This document shows positions 15,429 to 24,271 of a stretch of DNA of 64,000 nucleotides, one piece after another. The stretch is from positions 1 through 64,000 of IMG/VR virus record IMGVR_UViG_3300044712_000429. One strand, 5' to 3'. Positions within the stretch are counted from its first letter, which is position 1. Each line of letters opens with the position of its first letter. Origin of the DNA: a virus. Position numbers and translations under genes: made by a program. The notes under the pieces were generated by a model. That model was given only the letters and a program-made list of their open reading frames with translations. It made no database searches and was not told the DNA's origin.

Positions 15429-15910
15429 ATGGGATCATTCGCCGTCAGAAGTCTCAGCCGTGGGGTACTCCCGGCAAGCTGACGCTCGCCACCGGCTGGT
15501 CGTGCGACACGCTGGAGCTGCCTTGGGCTGGTAACCAGCGCGGCATCTCCTGCACCAAGGCCGACAGCTACCACGGCTGGATATGGCGCTCGCCGACGAT
15601 GGGTCGTGACGTGATCCGGCTGGAGAACAAGAACGGTCGCTTCGACTGCCTGATCCACAACGGCAACTTCGCCGGGGATCAGATCGTTGATCTTGACCAT
15701 AACGGAAAGCCTGACTTCCTCTCGAATGTCCACGGCTGCACCCTGGTTGGGACGGGCTACGGCATGGTGCAGCGCCCTGACGGAAAGATGCAGTTCGGCA
15801 TCCTGAAGAGCAAGGACACCCTCACAGAATTTCTCGCTCAGCTTGGAGCGGGGCCACACGTCTTCCACTACATGTGGGAGCTGGATTGCAAACCGGGAGA
15901 TGACGTATGA
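15425..15910 (+). CDS. DUF5675 family protein, probable lysis gene
   Basis: The 161-aa protein shows the DUF5675 pattern: 'GWSCDTLELPW', 'NQRGISCTKADSY', 'CLIHNGNF' and a 'GCTLVGTGY' turn, with conserved Cys and His of an L,D-transpeptidase-like beta fold. These proteins lie in phage lysis cassettes and are suspected to act on peptidoglycan; activity is not demonstrated for the family as far as I know. It overlaps its neighbours by 4 bases on each side (single-TM protein and holin). No other endolysin candidate is apparent in the window. Confidence 0.8.
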   Translation: MNGIIRRQKSQPWGTPGKLTLATGWSCDTLELPWAGNQRGISCTKADSYHGWIWRSPTMGRDVIRLENKNGRFDCLIHNGNFAGDQIVDLDHNGKPDFLSNVHGCTLVGTGYGMVQRPDGKMQFGILKSKDTLTEFLAQLGAGPHVFHYMWELDCKPGDDV

Positions 15911-16437
15911 ACGACTTCCTCGAAAAGATCGCGCCGACAGTCGCCACGGCACTGCTCGGCCCTCTCGGTGGAGTCGCCGTTGCCGGTCTCACCAAGATTC
16001 TCGGCATCGAAGACGGCACCGTGAAGGATGTCGCCAAGGCCATCAGCGACGGTCGCATCACGCCGGATCAGATCGCACAGATCAAGGAACTCGAACTCAA
16101 GTACAAGAACGACGAGGCCGAGCGCGGCTTCAAGTACGCCGACCTCGCCTTCAAGGATCGTGACTCCGCACGCCGCGCCAACGTCGACGGCGGTGTCCAG
16201 AAGCACATGTTCTGGATGAGCATCATCCTCCTCGTCCTCACCCTCGGCTGCGAGGTGTGGGTGCTGTTCAACGGCTATCCCGACGACAAGCTGCCCGAGG
16301 TGGTGGTCGGTCGCATCCTGGGCCTGATGGACGCAGTCTGCATGATGGTGCTGACCTACTGGTACGGCACCACGAGCAACTCCCTTGCCAAGACGAATCT
16401 GCTGGCGCAATCAACCCCTCCCGCGAAGGTGAGCTGA
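15907..16437 (+). CDS. Holin, 3TM gene-transfer-release type
   Basis: A 176-aa membrane protein. The N-terminal amphipathic/hydrophobic stretch (about 12-33, Gly/Ala-rich) is followed by an acidic helical region. Two strong transmembrane segments follow (about 99-120 'MFWMSIILLVLTLGCEVWVLF' and 131-153). 'SNSLAKTNLLAQ' at the end and 'KDRDSARRANVDGG' before the first segment are typical of the 'holin of 3TMs, for gene-transfer release' family. It should open the inner membrane at the end of infection. It overlaps the DUF5675 gene. Confidence 0.85.
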   Translation: MNDFLEKIAPTVATALLGPLGGVAVAGLTKILGIEDGTVKDVAKAISDGRITPDQIAQIKELELKYKNDEAERGFKYADLAFKDRDSARRANVDGGVQKHMFWMSIILLVLTLGCEVWVLFNGYPDDKLPEVVVGRILGLMDAVCMMVLTYWYGTTSNSLAKTNLLAQSTPPAKVS

Positions 16438-16438
16438 C

Positions 16439-17053
16439 ATGGGTGCAATCAAGGACTTCACGATCCTGCAAGGCAAGACCTTCGAGCACGTATTGCGATG
16501 GGAGGCTCTTCCGTTCGTCTACAAGGCGATCACCGCAATCACGCAGACTTTGCCCTGCCGCATCACAGCAACAGCGCACGGCATGCTCGATGGCTGGCGC
16601 GTTGCGGTGGTGTCCGTCAAGGGTATGACGCAGATCAACGCCGAGAACTCGCCGCCGAAAGCGAAGGACTTCCATCGAGCCACGGTGATCGACGCGAACA
16701 CCGTCGAGCTGAACGACGTGAACTCGGCTGACTACAAGCCCTACACCTCGGGCGGCTACCTGCAGTTCTACACCCCGGTCGATCTCACCGGATACACGGC
16801 GCGCATGAAGATCAAGGATCGCGTCGGCGGCACCGTGCTGGCATCCAGCGAGGTGGCTGACACACCGCTCGACACCATCACCATCACGCTGGACGATGTG
16901 GAGGCAACCATCACCATCACCATCAGCGCGACCGACACGGCTGCGCTCACCTGGACGAAGGGTGTCTATGATCTCGAACTGGTGAGCAGCGGGGGTGTGG
17001 TCACGCAGCTTCTCAGCGGAAAGATCGCGGTCGAAAAAGAAGTCACGGTCTGA
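16439..17053 (+). CDS. Putative tail/baseplate-type virion protein (204 aa)
   Basis: Beta-rich with Ile/Thr-rich strands ('TITITLDDVEATITITISATDT'). Sequence blocks 'FTILQGKTFEHVLRWE' and 'DLTGYTARMKIKDRVGG' resemble a phage virion domain found with fibre and baseplate proteins. It starts one base after the holin stop, at the head of the fibre gene block. Likely an attachment or base protein for the fibres (inference). No catalytic motif. Confidence 0.65.
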   Translation: MGAIKDFTILQGKTFEHVLRWEALPFVYKAITAITQTLPCRITATAHGMLDGWRVAVVSVKGMTQINAENSPPKAKDFHRATVIDANTVELNDVNSADYKPYTSGGYLQFYTPVDLTGYTARMKIKDRVGGTVLASSEVADTPLDTITITLDDVEATITITISATDTAALTWTKGVYDLELVSSGGVVTQLLSGKIAVEKEVTV

Positions 17054-17055
17054 TC

Positions 17056-17634
17056 GTGTCCGATGAAAGCGTACTGATCGAACGGAAGCTCACCGACGTA
17101 GTATCGGTCGAGCATCCTTCCATCGTCACGCAGGTTGTCATCGAGAGCGAGGTTGTCTCCGACGAGTCGATAACGACGCTCCTCATTGATCAGGGTGACG
17201 GCATCGTCCTCGTTGAAGAGGATGTCACCTCGGTGGTTGCAGTCGGTGCGCAGGGGCCGCAGGGTATCCCGGGCATCAGCGCCACCTCCACCACCTACCT
17301 CGCTGCTGAAGTCATCAGCGGTCATCGCATGGTGGTGCTCAACACCTCGCTCGGCGTCGAATATGCCGACAACACTACGCTTGATCACTCCACCCGGGTG
17401 CTCGGCTTGAGTCTGAACGCCGCAAGCATCGGCGACCCCGTAACGATCGCACACGACGTGGAGGTGACAGAGCCTTCATGGAACTGGGTAGATGGGCCAA
17501 TCTTCCTCGGCGAAGACGGCGCTCTGATACAATCGGCGCCAGTCTCACCGGCTCTGTTTTCGCTGTGCGTTGGCTTCTCCCTCTCACCAACACGTATGTA
17601 CGTGAAAGTCGATCCACCAGTCATCCTAGCGTAG
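17056..17634 (+). CDS. Putative virion protein with collagen-like turn (192 aa)
   Basis: GTG start two bases after the previous stop. The first 60 residues are Val/Ile/Glu-rich beta strands. One collagen-like stretch, 'GAQGPQGIPG', at about residues 72-81 acts as a hinge before a second beta domain. Such single Gly-X-Y repeats are common in trimeric phage fibres. It belongs to the fibre block; the exact role is unknown. Confidence 0.65.
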   Translation: MSDESVLIERKLTDVVSVEHPSIVTQVVIESEVVSDESITTLLIDQGDGIVLVEEDVTSVVAVGAQGPQGIPGISATSTTYLAAEVISGHRMVVLNTSLGVEYADNTTLDHSTRVLGLSLNAASIGDPVTIAHDVEVTEPSWNWVDGPIFLGEDGALIQSAPVSPALFSLCVGFSLSPTRMYVKVDPPVILA

Positions 17635-17644
17635 GAGTTCCACC

Positions 17645-18160
17645 ATGGCAGCGAAAAAATATTTGGCAATGATCGCAGGGCGCATCGCAGAAGTCGCCGG
17701 AATCACAAGCTCGGCAGGCGCTGCGGACGATGGGAAGATTCCCGCCCTGGACTCCTCGGGTCGCCTCGATCCCACCTTCATGCCTGTCGGCATCGGTGCC
17801 GACACCGCGACGATCACCGCATCCGAGAACCTCTCGGGCGGCGACTACGTCAACACCTGGGATGACGGCGGCACGCTGAAAGCACGCAAGGCTGACGCCA
17901 CCACATCAGGCAAGGAGTCTGACGGCTTCGTCCTTGACGCTGTCAGTTCTGGACAACCGGCACTGGTGTATTTCGAAGGTCGCAACACAGCCCTTTCGGG
18001 TCTCACCATCGGCGCACGCTACTACCTGTCGGCTGCGATCCCGGGCGCACCCACGGTAACCCCGCCCTCTGCTTCCGGCAACGTGGTTCAGTACCTCGGT
18101 CGTGCGATCAGCACCACTAGCATGGCCTTCGAGGCCACTGATGGTGTGATCCTCGCGTAA
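17645..18160 (+). CDS. Putative virion protein (171 aa)
   Basis: Small fibre-block protein: Ala/Gly/Thr-rich, with 'DDGKIPALDSSGRLDPTFMP' near the N-terminus (a motif often seen in phage fibre-tip proteins) and a C-terminal beta domain containing 'GLTIGARYYLS' and a proline-rich 'GAPTVTPPSASG' loop. The stop overlaps the next start. The domain is also similar in style to the C-terminus of the 921-aa fibre ('GLTTGRKYYIDP'). Likely a small fibre component. Confidence 0.7.
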   Translation: MAAKKYLAMIAGRIAEVAGITSSAGAADDGKIPALDSSGRLDPTFMPVGIGADTATITASENLSGGDYVNTWDDGGTLKARKADATTSGKESDGFVLDAVSSGQPALVYFEGRNTALSGLTIGARYYLSAAIPGAPTVTPPSASGNVVQYLGRAISTTSMAFEATDGVILA

Positions 18161-18456
18161 TGGCTGAACGTCGCCCACTTGTCCTGATCGGCGGTCGCCT
18201 GCGGGAGCTTCCTGCGGGTGACACGACGGCGGGTGCAACAGGTGGCGGCGGTGGCGGTGATGTCTACGAGCCGATGCTTGACCCGGGCGGCATAGATGTT
18301 CAAGTCGGCGAACCTGTCTACGCGATGACTGTGGGTGGTGAACTTCTGGCAACGATGTCGGGTGAGTTGATCCACTACAGCGATGCACCCACCGTGAACC
18401 TGCCTGACTTCGTGACGAACGATGACGGCGACCTGATGCTGAGTGTGAGGGCTTAA
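18160..18456 (+). CDS. Small fibre-block protein with poly-Gly linker (98 aa)
   Basis: The N-terminal 'ERRPLVLIGGRLRELPAGDT' strand pair is joined by a Gly-rich linker (about 26-34) to a short beta domain. The N-terminal pattern is common in small phage particle proteins. It overlaps both the previous stop and nearly abuts the next start. No known function. Confidence 0.65.
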   Translation: MAERRPLVLIGGRLRELPAGDTTAGATGGGGGGDVYEPMLDPGGIDVQVGEPVYAMTVGGELLATMSGELIHYSDAPTVNLPDFVTNDDGDLMLSVRA

Positions 18457-18458
18457 TC

Positions 18459-19034
18459 ATGTACCACAAGGAATCGGCCCTCGGCCAGCAACACAAGGCA
18501 CACAACTGGGAATATGCAGATGCCGCTACGCGAGCTGCAGACATCAGCGTCCTCGCGGCAGACATCGGAAAGCTCGCGCTCCAACTGGATAACTTCTCCC
18601 TGTGGATTCTGCAGGACGCAGCGCCGACATGGGTGGCGGCAGGAGTTGCGGATCACGGCTACCTCGCCGGTCTCGCGGACGATGACCACACCCTGTATGC
18701 GCTGACGAATCCGACGCACGCTGCTGTCACCTACAACGCGAGCGGAACCTCGACGGTTACGGTGAATGGCCGCAACGAAATCTTCAGCGCCACGGCTGCG
18801 ACAGGCGGCACCACCTGGGCAATCTCTGGCGCTGCTGCGACAGGCAAGCTCTCGTCATTCACGCTTGAACTGACCAACGGCGGCTCGCAGACTCAGACGT
18901 GGCCCGCCTCGGTGAAGTGGGATGGAGGCACTGCGCCAACGCTGACGGCGGCGGGTCTCGACATCCTGTGCTTCTACACCCGCGACGGCGGCACCACATG
19001 GCGCGGGTTCCTCGCGGCGAAGGACAGCAAGTGA
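18459..19034 (+). CDS. Fibre protein with N-terminal module shared with the 921-aa fibre
   Basis: A 191-aa protein. Residues 1-62 are clearly related to residues 1-62 of the 921-aa fibre at 20043: both show 'HK....', 'WEYADAA.R.A' and 'GKLALQL...SLW.L'. A 'H.YLAGL.DDDH..Y' motif follows in both. The C-terminal beta domain (residues 85-191) is Thr/Gly-rich. The shared module probably anchors different tips to the same attachment site (inference). Confidence 0.75.
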   Translation: MYHKESALGQQHKAHNWEYADAATRAADISVLAADIGKLALQLDNFSLWILQDAAPTWVAAGVADHGYLAGLADDDHTLYALTNPTHAAVTYNASGTSTVTVNGRNEIFSATAATGGTTWAISGAAATGKLSSFTLELTNGGSQTQTWPASVKWDGGTAPTLTAAGLDILCFYTRDGGTTWRGFLAAKDSK

Positions 19035-19747
19035 TCGAGCGCCTGCTCATGGCGGCGGCGAAGAAGCGTGCCTCCGGTGGCGGCGGTCCCGCTGATCCGT
19101 TCGACGCCTTTGTCAAGCTGAACTCGGACTTTCGTAGTGCCTCGTCGCTGATCGACAAGAAGGGGCATACGTGGGAGTACCCCGGCACGCCCAACTTCAA
19201 TGCTGACGGGCTGTTGTTCAACGGCGGTAGCTACTCCAGTGAACAGGCGACCATTGCCAATAGCGCGGACTTCCTCCTCGGTACTGCTGACTGGACGGTG
19301 GAGGTGTGGTTCAAGCTGTTCAGTGCGGGTGTCAGCTTTCAAACATTGATTCGCCTGAACTCTACCAACGGCGGCTTCTCCAACATCGCCCCGGTATTCA
19401 CGGATCAAGGAAACGCGGGGATTTCTACCTACAGCGCCCCCGATCCCGGCAGCACCTCGTGGCAAGGAGGCGGGCAACTGAACATGGCATACGACACCAT
19501 GATGCACTGGGCCTGTATGCGGCGCGGAGGGAACATCCTGCACTCGTACAACGGTGCTGCCTCGTTGCTCTATGCAATCGGCGGAGCCGCCATGTTGCAG
19601 AGCGGGACGCAGCTTAAATCCGTCCATTTGGGCAACTGGGAGTCCAGCGCCATCAGCGCCCGTATCGCCCAAGTGCGCGTGACCATCGGCGCTGACCGAT
19701 ACGCGCCTGTAGCCGGACAGCCATTCACCCCTGACGCGAATTTCTGA
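19031..19747 (+). CDS. LamG/concanavalin-like fibre protein (238 aa)
   Basis: A short N-terminus with a Gly linker is followed by one laminin-G-like jelly-roll (about residues 35-235): 'SADFLLGTADWTVEVWFKL', a Trp-rich core and the closing 'ISARIAQVRVTIGADRYAPVAGQPFTP' signature. LamG folds in phage fibres usually bind sugars or polysaccharide. The GTG at 19031 overlaps the upstream stop with AAGGA 7 bases ahead; an ATG at 19049 is the alternative. Related LamG domains occur twice in the 454-aa protein at 25049. Confidence 0.75.
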   Translation: MIERLLMAAAKKRASGGGGPADPFDAFVKLNSDFRSASSLIDKKGHTWEYPGTPNFNADGLLFNGGSYSSEQATIANSADFLLGTADWTVEVWFKLFSAGVSFQTLIRLNSTNGGFSNIAPVFTDQGNAGISTYSAPDPGSTSWQGGGQLNMAYDTMMHWACMRRGGNILHSYNGAASLLYAIGGAAMLQSGTQLKSVHLGNWESSAISARIAQVRVTIGADRYAPVAGQPFTPDANF

Positions 19748-19761
19748 AAGCGAGCAAAGCC

Positions 19762-20040
19762 ATGAGAGAGAAAGCTGGCGTAGTCATGACCGACGAAGAA
19801 ATCCGGCGACTGCATCCGAACGTGAGCTTCGGCCCGAACACCTTTGCGGAACTGGGCTGGACAGAAGTGGTTGACGTTCAGTCTCCAGTGGTTCTGCATG
19901 ACTACCGTTTCCTGCGGCAGACGGCCTACGGCTCGATCAACGAGCAACTCGACATGCTGTACTGGGATCACGTGAATGGCACCAGCAACTGGGCTGATCA
20001 CATCGCCGCTGTGAAGGCGGCATACCCGAAAGTGAGCTAA
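19762..20040 (+). CDS. Small tail-fibre-associated protein, XkdW-like (92 aa)
   Basis: 'EEIRRLHPNVSFGPNTFAELGW' near the N-terminus is typical of small phage proteins related to XkdW and fibre-assembly proteins, with the C-terminal half helical. It lies between two fibre genes with a start 14 bases after the LamG gene. It may assist folding of the large fibre that follows by two bases (inference). Confidence 0.6.
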   Translation: MREKAGVVMTDEEIRRLHPNVSFGPNTFAELGWTEVVDVQSPVVLHDYRFLRQTAYGSINEQLDMLYWDHVNGTSNWADHIAAVKAAYPKVS

Positions 20041-20042
20041 TC

Positions 20043-22808
20043 ATGCTGCATAAAGACACTCCGCTAGAAGACCGCCACCCCACCCATGCCTGGGAGTACG
20101 CGGACGCGGCTGCCAGGACTGCCGCCACCGGGTTTGTCTCGGGCGATGTCGGCAAGCTCGCGCTTCAACTGAACGACTACAGCCTGTGGATGCTGACGGC
20201 GACTACTCCGACGTGGCAGGCTTTCGGTGCATCGGGCGTTGACGGTGCTGCAGGAGTGGGGCAGCTTTTCACGTGCGGCTTCCCGGTTAATTCCTCGGGG
20301 GCATACCTGTGCACGCTGACCTACAACGAGACTACTCGCACGGTCACGATCACACCGACAGCGGCAACCTTCAAGGTGTGGGCGGCGAACGTCGAATACA
20401 CCAAGACCGGGGCGCAGAGCATCGTCCATGCGGCCACGCAGGGCGGTCACTTCATTTACTACGACGAGACCGGCACCCTGGTAACCAACACCTCCCCGTG
20501 GGACTTGCTCAAGCACGCGCCGGTCTGCTACGTGCATTGGGACGCGACGAACTCTCGCGGCATCCCCTTCGAGGAGCGGCACCACGCAGGGCGCGACGTG
20601 TGGTGGCACCGCAACCAGCACTTCGCTGAAGGCACCAAGGCCACCAGCGGCTTCGGCATCAGCGGCTACACCCTGAGCGACGGCAGCGCAGACTCGATGG
20701 TCACGTGGGCCATGGCAACGGGTCGTGTCGAGGACGAGGACATTCGCGTCGACACCCAGGTGCTGGCCGACAACGGCCCCTACACGATTCTCGAACGCAG
20801 CGGGGCGGCGGGTGACTGGCGCATCTCTCGCACTAGCACCCTCCCTTTCACCTACACCGGGAACGCGCTGCAGTACAACCAGAACACCGGGGCGACGTGG
20901 CAGCGCACGAACGTCACCGAAGACTACTTCGTCAATATGTGGGTGTTTGGCCTGAGCGCGTTGCCGACCACGGACATGACGCCAAGCCCCACGGCCACGC
21001 AGCAGATCGTCATCGTCCCCGGTCAGGCGATCTTTTCGTCGCAGGGGGCGGCTGAAGCGGAGAGCGTGTCCAGCCTCGCGTGGGGTACGGTGCCGTTCCA
21101 AGAGATGGTGCCGCTCTACCGCATCACGATGCGGTACAACGCCTCTGCTCCGAGCGCCTACACGAACACGGCACGGTGCGCGATCTACAGCGTCACGCGC
21201 ATCATTGGCACCTCGGTCACAGTCACTCAGGCTGGCTCAGCGCAGCACGGCTCGCTGTCCGGTCTACTCAACGATGACCACACCCAGTATGCCAAGAGCA
21301 GTGGTGCGGGTCGGGCAGACTTCAATTTCAACACCCCTAGCGATGGGCAGGTGGCCAAGTACGACAACGCCACTGGGAAGTGGATCAATGGGGCAGCTAC
21401 CTCAGCGCCACCTCAGATCACTGGCACCGCAAGCGGCTCGATCACCGCAGGTAAACCCTGCGTCGTGAAGTCGGACGGCACGATTGCCCAGGCTGCGGTG
21501 TCGGCGTCCTCAAACACGACGAAGGTGACTTTCGGAAGTCTCTGGTACGTTCACGCAATGGCGGCAAACGCTGACGGATCGAAGATAGTTGTTGCCTACA
21601 GCGACGGCGGTACGAGCTATTACGGGCGCGTCGTTGTCGGTACGGTGTCAGGAGGTGTAATCACCTTCGGCACACCCGTCACCTTCGTTTCCGAGGATGT
21701 GAGTGGCCGTCAGCTTGGCGTCAGCTTCGACACGGTAGCGGGTAACTGGGTGGTGGCGTGGGGTGGGGCAACGCAGAACAAGGCTGTTGCGGTGTCCGTG
21801 TCAGGCACAGTACCTACGGTTGGAACCCCCATAGTCCTCGGCAGTTCTCACTCCAGTGTTGGGTGCGACGTTGTTTATGACAGCTTCAGCGCGAAGCATG
21901 TGGCACTCTATCTGAACAGCGCGGACAGTATGCCCACCGCAGTGCCAATCACGCTTGCGACCATGACGCTGACTGCGGGTACTGCTTTGGCACTGCACAC
22001 CGTTGCCGGGGTCAGCAACGGTGCAGTGGATATACATTCGATGAACGACGGCAGGGCGGTTGCGGCTTGGGTTGAAACCTCTACAGGGAAGACCAAAGCC
22101 TGCGTCGTGCGGGTCAACAGCACCGGCATGCTATTGGATGCTGGCCCAGTAGCAACCATCGTCAACCACAACTCGAACGTAGCCTACCACCCGAACCTGA
22201 TCACGGTCACTCCGAAAGGGGTGATCGCTTCGGTTCGCAGCAATTCGACAGACAGCAGCAAACTGTGGATTTCTCTTGCCCAAGTGAATGGTAACGTCAT
22301 TCAAGCGGGACAGAGTGCGCTGATGTTGAACAACGCGATTGCTTACCCGGCTGTCGCATCAGTAGGTGAGCAGATTTATTGCTGGTATCGAGATGACGGC
22401 AACTCCTACTACGTGACGCAGAAGAGCGGTCACGTGGTGGATGGTGCCTACATCAACGATGACACGAGGGTAGCTATCAGCCTCAACCATAACCACGAAC
22501 GTGTCTGTATCGCTGGCAGTCTGATCGCTGTCGGAATCTATGACGGTGCTAACGGTGTTGTGACTCTCGTGACCCCGCTCGGCCCGAACGCCACCACGGA
22601 AAACTTCGTAGGGCTGGCCAACGCCTCTGTCACCGATGGACAGACGGTCACGGTGGATTCCATCGGAGGCACGAACTCCTCACAGTCTGGTTTGACCACC
22701 GGCAGGAAGTACTACATCGACCCGTGCAGCGTGTCCGCGCTCGCTACGTCAGGTTCGATACTCGTTGGAACAGCACTTTCCGCAACCAAGATTCACGTAA
22801 AGGGGTAG
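20043..22808 (+). CDS. Large tail fibre protein (921 aa)
   Basis: Likely the main receptor-binding fibre. Residues 1-62 share a module with the 191-aa protein at 18459. The middle shows trimeric-fibre features: 'QHGSLSGLLNDDHTQY' around residue 400, then 'SAPPQITGTASGSITAGKPCVVKSDGTIAQA'. The C-terminal half is beta-rich, Val/Thr/Asn-rich, with propeller-like 'DGSKIVVAYSD' and 'DGRAVAAWVE' repeats. The end 'GLTTGRKYYIDP...GTALSATKIHVKG' is a common phage fibre-tip domain. No enzymatic motif is visible. Small genes before and after (92 and 87 aa) may assist it. Confidence 0.85.
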   Translation: MLHKDTPLEDRHPTHAWEYADAAARTAATGFVSGDVGKLALQLNDYSLWMLTATTPTWQAFGASGVDGAAGVGQLFTCGFPVNSSGAYLCTLTYNETTRTVTITPTAATFKVWAANVEYTKTGAQSIVHAATQGGHFIYYDETGTLVTNTSPWDLLKHAPVCYVHWDATNSRGIPFEERHHAGRDVWWHRNQHFAEGTKATSGFGISGYTLSDGSADSMVTWAMATGRVEDEDIRVDTQVLADNGPYTILERSGAAGDWRISRTSTLPFTYTGNALQYNQNTGATWQRTNVTEDYFVNMWVFGLSALPTTDMTPSPTATQQIVIVPGQAIFSSQGAAEAESVSSLAWGTVPFQEMVPLYRITMRYNASAPSAYTNTARCAIYSVTRIIGTSVTVTQAGSAQHGSLSGLLNDDHTQYAKSSGAGRADFNFNTPSDGQVAKYDNATGKWINGAATSAPPQITGTASGSITAGKPCVVKSDGTIAQAAVSASSNTTKVTFGSLWYVHAMAANADGSKIVVAYSDGGTSYYGRVVVGTVSGGVITFGTPVTFVSEDVSGRQLGVSFDTVAGNWVVAWGGATQNKAVAVSVSGTVPTVGTPIVLGSSHSSVGCDVVYDSFSAKHVALYLNSADSMPTAVPITLATMTLTAGTALALHTVAGVSNGAVDIHSMNDGRAVAAWVETSTGKTKACVVRVNSTGMLLDAGPVATIVNHNSNVAYHPNLITVTPKGVIASVRSNSTDSSKLWISLAQVNGNVIQAGQSALMLNNAIAYPAVASVGEQIYCWYRDDGNSYYVTQKSGHVVDGAYINDDTRVAISLNHNHERVCIAGSLIAVGIYDGANGVVTLVTPLGPNATTENFVGLANASVTDGQTVTVDSIGGTNSSQSGLTTGRKYYIDPCSVSALATSGSILVGTALSATKIHVKG

Positions 22809-22811
22809 AGC

Positions 22812-23075
22812 ATGAAAATCGTCCGCAGGATCGACAACAAGGTGGTGGTGTATTGCTTTGCCGATGACGCCGCCGAATGCACCATCGACGAAACCGGGAT
22901 GCACGGTCTCGTCAGGGCGGCAGACATCTTCCCCGAGTCCCACGAGATCATCACCGGGGTCGAAGCGCCCCCGGCTGACTGGGTGGGCAACGCCTACTCG
23001 TGGGACGGCTCGTGGGTGATCGCTGACCAGCCGCTGCTTGACCGTGTGGCGCAGTACCGCGCACAGGCGATGTGA
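22812..23075 (+). CDS. Small fibre-associated protein (87 aa)
   Basis: Starts three bases after the large fibre. 'MKIVRRIDNKVVVYCFADDA', 'GMHGLVRAADIFP' and 'WDGSWVIADQPLLDRV' give a mixed alpha/beta protein of the kind that follows fibre genes as assembly chaperone or tip cap. The stop overlaps the next gene's start region (ATGTGATG). Exact role unknown. Confidence 0.65.
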   Translation: MKIVRRIDNKVVVYCFADDAAECTIDETGMHGLVRAADIFPESHEIITGVEAPPADWVGNAYSWDGSWVIADQPLLDRVAQYRAQAM

Positions 23076-24259
23076 TGAAACCCGTCGAACTCAGTCACTT
23101 CAAGGGTGTCCGCAACGACGTGGCGCCCGAGCGGTTCGAGAAGGGTGACCTCCAAATCTGCTCGAACATCGAGCTGGACGAGACAGGGAAACCTTACCGG
23201 CGCGGTGGCACCACGGCGCTTGATGCTGTCCCGCTACACAGCCTGTGGGCGAACGACGAGCTGGCCTACGGCGTGCGTCAAGGGACGCTGCAGCAGCTCA
23301 ACGCGGACTTCACCTGGAGCGACCTCGGAATTCCGGTATCGGGTGAGCGGGTAGCCTACAAGCGGGTGGCGAACGACGTGTTCTTCAGCGACGGCCTGAG
23401 CAACGGCATCGTCGGTACGGACGGCTACCGTCCGTGGGGAATCGCCGTGCCGCCGCAGCCAACCTTCGTCAAGGGTTTCGGCTCGATCTCCCCCGGCAAG
23501 TACATCGTGACGATGACATACGTGCGTCGTGATGGCAAGGAGAGCGGTGCGTCGCCGGTCTACACGATAGACGTGGAGCAGGGTGAGGGTCTGTTGTTCA
23601 CGCTGCCGGTGAGCGCCGATCCATGGGTCGAGACCAAGAACCTGTACCTCTCCGACTGCAACGGCGAGGTGCCTTACCTCATCGCCACTCTGAACAACTC
23701 TGACACTACGGCGGGTGTGTGGCAGCTCCCCGCTGGCCGCACCCGGGCGGTGCGTACTTTGCGCATGGGGCCACCCCCTGCAGGACACGTGGTGGGGCTG
23801 TACAACGGGCGCATGTATGTCGCTGAAAACAACTACTTGTGGTACAGTCAGCCCTACGAATTCGAGCTGGTACACCGCGCCATGAACTTCCTCGGTTTCT
23901 CCTCCCCCGTGCGAACGTTTGCCCCAGTCTCTGACGGAGTCTTTATCGGCTCTGATGATGAGACCATCTTCATGCACGGCAGTGATCCGAAGAACTTCGT
24001 GCGCAAGCAAGTGGCCCCTTACGGGACGGTGTTGGGGACGGAAGTGGAAATCCCCGAGTACTACTTCGGCAAGGGTGACCGACAGTCTCCAATCATCGCC
24101 TGGATGTCCACGCACGGTCTGTGCGCCGGGTTCAACGGTGGAGATTTCATGAATCTGACAGGGGGCCACTACGTGCCGCCTGAAGGTGTGGCGAAGGGCG
24201 CAAGCCTGCTCAAAGTACGCGGCGCTTCGCCGCAGCTCGTAACAACTCTCTTTTCGTAA
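23075..24259 (+). CDS. Virion beta-propeller-like protein (394 aa)
   Basis: A Trp-, Gly- and Val-rich protein of repeated beta blades. Segments such as 'SLWANDELAYGVRQGTLQQL', 'KRVANDVFFSDG' and 'SPGKYIVTMTYVRRDGKESG' (a fibronectin-like strand), then 'VVGLYNGRMYVAENNYLWYSQPYEFE', recur in tail-hub proteins of podoviruses. It probably forms part of the tail tube or nozzle (inference). ATG 23075 is used; GTG 23072 is possible. It sits directly after the fibre genes. Confidence 0.7.
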   Translation: MKPVELSHFKGVRNDVAPERFEKGDLQICSNIELDETGKPYRRGGTTALDAVPLHSLWANDELAYGVRQGTLQQLNADFTWSDLGIPVSGERVAYKRVANDVFFSDGLSNGIVGTDGYRPWGIAVPPQPTFVKGFGSISPGKYIVTMTYVRRDGKESGASPVYTIDVEQGEGLLFTLPVSADPWVETKNLYLSDCNGEVPYLIATLNNSDTTAGVWQLPAGRTRAVRTLRMGPPPAGHVVGLYNGRMYVAENNYLWYSQPYEFELVHRAMNFLGFSSPVRTFAPVSDGVFIGSDDETIFMHGSDPKNFVRKQVAPYGTVLGTEVEIPEYYFGKGDRQSPIIAWMSTHGLCAGFNGGDFMNLTGGHYVPPEGVAKGASLLKVRGASPQLVTTLFS

Positions 24260-24271
24260 AGGAACTGAACC